Part shown: positions 62,354 to 64,000 of the stretch, piece after piece
Position numbering within the stretch: the stretch's first letter is position 1
Layout: every line of letters starts with the position of its first letter
From: an uncultured Acidimicrobiales bacterium
GTDB taxonomy: Bacteria > Actinomycetota > Acidimicrobiia > Acidimicrobiales > SZUA-35
Length of the DNA: 64,000 nt
Assembly: GCA_937930695.1 (NCBI GenBank)
Contig: CALHCB010000061.1
Coordinates: 1 to 64,000, forward strand
Direction: 5' to 3'
Translations under genes and position numbers: made by a program
Notes under the pieces: model-generated
What the model saw: only the letters and a program-made list of their open reading frames with translations
Told to the model about the DNA's origin: nothing
Databases searched by the model: none

Positions 62354-63475
62354 GTGCCGACACCCTCTTCTTCGCCTTCAGCTCTTCGTACCCCGATCTG
62401 TCTTCGGCTCGGCATCGAACATCCGATCTTCGGATTTGCCCACGACATCGCGACCGTCGCCGCTATCACCAACGCTGGCGGGATCGGTATCTACGGCGCG
62501 ACCCGTCGATTCCCTCACGAGATTCGGGCCGAACTCGCAGAGATTCGGCGCCTCGTCGGTGATCGTCCGTTTGGAGTCGACCTCGTGCTCCCGCCAAACA
62601 TGCCAGAACACAACTCTCGGTCCGCGATCGAAGCCCATATCCCCGACGAACACCGATCATTCATCGACGATCTCGTCGAACGGTATGAGATCCCTCCTGC
62701 GTCCGGCCCTGGCATGCGCACCCGGTTCATTCGTTCCACCGAGATCGAACAAGAGCAGCTCCAAGCGGTCATGGAGTCCGATGTCAACCTGTTTGCGTGC
62801 GGCATCGGTGCGCCGAAGGCTTCGGTCGACGAAGCCAAGGAGCTCGGCAAGATGACGGCCGCGCTCATCGGCAGTCCACGGCATGTTCGCAGCGCGCTCG
62901 ACGCTGGCGTCGACCTGGTTGTGGCCCAGGGAACCGAAGCCGGAGCCCACACTGGTGCCATCGGGACGTTCACGTTGGTTCCTCAGATTGTCGACGCCTG
63001 TGGAGACATTCCGGTGCTCGCCGCAGGAGGGGTGGGGACTGGTCGCCAACTCGTTGCCGCCCTCGCCATGGGGGCGCAGGGCGTATGGACCGGAACGATG
63101 TGGCTGACGTCGACCGAGCACGCAGATCACCTGCACCCAAGCGTGGTTCGGCAACTTCTCAACGCCTCTAGCGCCGACACCATCATCACCAGAAGCGAGA
63201 GCGGCAAGACAATGCGACAGGTTCGTTCCGGGTGGAGCGATGAATGGGAGCGCCCGGAAGCTCCAGTTCCGCTGAAGATGCCGTACCAGGACGTGTTGGT
63301 CGGGGACCTGCTCGGGGCGATCGAAGAGCACGACATCGAAGGCCTCATTCACTCTGCGGCTGGTCAGAGCGTTGGATTCTGCAACGAAGTTCGTCCCGTT
63401 GCCACCATCATCGACGAGCTCATGCTGGAAGCCAGCAGAGCCATGGGAACGTTGCAACCTTCATCTATGGAGTGA
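62354..63475 (+). CDS. nitronate monooxygenase family protein
   Basis: The 373-residue FMN TIM barrel fits the nitronate monooxygenase (2-nitropropane dioxygenase) family: IEHPIFGFAHDIATVAAITNAGGIG at the start (cut by a break after FGFAHD), VVAQGTEAGAHTGAIGTF, the phosphate-binding PVLAAGGVGTGRQLVAALAMGA and GAQGVWTGTMWL. It oxidises alkyl nitronates, for example the toxin propionate 3-nitronate, or carries out related enoyl reductions. GTG start at 62354, 22 bp from the divergent dienelactone hydrolase; its end overlaps the convergent helicase gene by 11 bp. Confidence 0.87.
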   Translation: MPTPSSSPSALRTPICLRLGIEHPIFGFAHDIATVAAITNAGGIGIYGATRRFPHEIRAELAEIRRLVGDRPFGVDLVLPPNMPEHNSRSAIEAHIPDEHRSFIDDLVERYEIPPASGPGMRTRFIRSTEIEQEQLQAVMESDVNLFACGIGAPKASVDEAKELGKMTAALIGSPRHVRSALDAGVDLVVAQGTEAGAHTGAIGTFTLVPQIVDACGDIPVLAAGGVGTGRQLVAALAMGAQGVWTGTMWLTSTEHADHLHPSVVRQLLNASSADTIITRSESGKTMRQVRSGWSDEWERPEAPVPLKMPYQDVLVGDLLGAIEEHDIEGLIHSAAGQSVGFCNEVRPVATIIDELMLEASRAMGTLQPSSME

Positions 63476-64000
63476 GCTGACCGCCAAGATCAGCGATGCG
63501 GCGTCGAATCCGCTTCGCACTCACCTTTCCGTTCACGCCGAGCTTTACCGCAAACAGCGAAACTCTCAGCTCCTCGATGTCCCAGGCCAGCTCTTCCAGA
63601 TCGGGAGTCAATCCCGCCCTTGCGACCAGCGCGGCGTAGGCCGACTCGACGCTGCGGATCTCCAATGCGCGATCGCGATCGCGACCCGCATTCTCGATGC
63701 CCGCATCGAGCCGCGCCGCGATTGCCTCGAGATAGCGAGCAACGTCCACGAGGCGTGAACTTCCCACACCAGTGGCGACGCCCGGATACAACAACCGAGC
63801 GAGGTGAGCGGTCTCGTCCGCCACCGCAGCGGCGAGGGCCGGAACTGTCTTTCGTTGTTCGATCGCTTCGCCGGCGCGGCGTCCAGCCCGAGCGACGGCA
63901 ACCCCACCGGTCCCGGCCTGACGAAGCGAGGCATCGAGATTCGATCGTGCCGACAACACGAGCGCGTCGAATGCCTCGGCGCTCCAAACGGGCGCGCCGC
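63465..64000 (-). CDS. hrpA: HrpA-type ATP-dependent RNA helicase, C-terminal end (cut by window edge)
   Basis: The frame runs from the window edge to the stop at 63465 (178 residues). PVWSAEAFDALVLSARSNL followed by LARLLYPGVATGVGSSRL and LEELAWDIEELRVSLFA resembles the DUF3418 region found at the C-terminus of HrpA-type DEAH-box RNA helicases. The helicase core lies outside the window. It is convergent with the nitronate monooxygenase gene. Confidence 0.75.
   Translation of the reverse strand, partial: GAPVWSAEAFDALVLSARSNLDASLRQAGTGGVAVARAGRRAGEAIEQRKTVPALAAAVADETAHLARLLYPGVATGVGSSRLVDVARYLEAIAARLDAGIENAGRDRDRALEIRSVESAYAALVARAGLTPDLEELAWDIEELRVSLFAVKLGVNGKVSAKRIRRRIADLGGQLTP

Overview
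The window is a gene-dense, high-GC stretch with frequent GTG and TTG starts. It holds about 60 protein genes on both strands, most of them abutting or overlapping by 4 bp. The gene content points to an actinobacterium, most plausibly a free-living heterotroph of the Acidimicrobiia type. Supporting evidence is two luciferase-like F420-type oxidoreductases, a deazaflavin (F420) nitroreductase-family protein, a DinB/mycothiol-type protein, a monomeric isocitrate dehydrogenase and a split cobalamin-dependent acyl-CoA mutase with its GTPase. The lineage is an inference from content; there is no rRNA, tRNA, CRISPR array, insertion sequence or phage gene that I can recognise.

Layout. 1-4890 (+): the end of an alpha/beta hydrolase, an LLM oxidoreductase, an MmgE/PrpD protein, a hotdog thioesterase, a DUF1992 protein and an MFS carrier. 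4896-10287 (-): a GNAT acetyltransferase, an amidase, a sterol-desaturase-like hydroxylase and a large lipoprotein with glucan-water-dikinase/PPDK-like domains. 10352-18239: an FMN alpha-hydroxyacid oxidase, then a minus-strand unit (acyl-CoA mutase large subunit, B12 subunit, MeaB GTPase, dihydroorotase) facing a MarR regulator across a strong palindrome, then an ABC exporter. 18292-25505: a D-aminoacylase-like hydrolase, MFS, SDR, amidase and acyl-CoA ligase. 25502-32906 (-): a long catabolic-looking unit (IMPDH-like, Ldh2-type dehydrogenase, LLM oxidoreductase, amidohydrolase, nitrobindin, gamma-butyrobetaine-hydroxylase-like dioxygenase, FAD hydroxylase). 32952-40527: an F420 protein, a DinB-like protein, an EamA transporter, TesB, monomeric IDH, an enolase-superfamily protein, an HMG-CoA-lyase homologue and a cold-shock protein.

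40604-44591 holds the most interesting module: an MFS gene divergent from an overlapping trio of a fumarylacetoacetase-like hydrolase, a second butyrobetaine-hydroxylase-like Fe/2OG dioxygenase without the usual zinc cysteines, and an HD-domain protein of the PhnZ/TmpB kind. This dioxygenase plus HD-oxygenase pairing is the architecture of the known oxidative phosphonate-cleavage pairs (PhnY/PhnZ, TmpA/TmpB), but the HD protein differs at the PhnZ Tyr/Glu gating positions and the FAH-like partner is new to me, so the substrate may be different. 47016-50891 holds a second candidate pathway: a P450 divergent from a proline-3-hydroxylase-like enzyme that overlaps a stand-alone amino-acid adenylation protein.

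51276-64000: glutaminyl-tRNA synthetase, an enoyl-CoA hydratase/isomerase, an SLC13-type permease, a FadD ligase, an acyl-CoA dehydrogenase, MFS, a third amidase, a YbaN-like membrane protein, a dienelactone hydrolase broken by an in-frame TAA, a nitronate monooxygenase and the C-terminal end of an HrpA-type helicase. Several enzymes depart from their family consensus at catalytic positions; these are listed as findings. Residue comparisons with reference enzymes are from memory of those families and no alignment was run.
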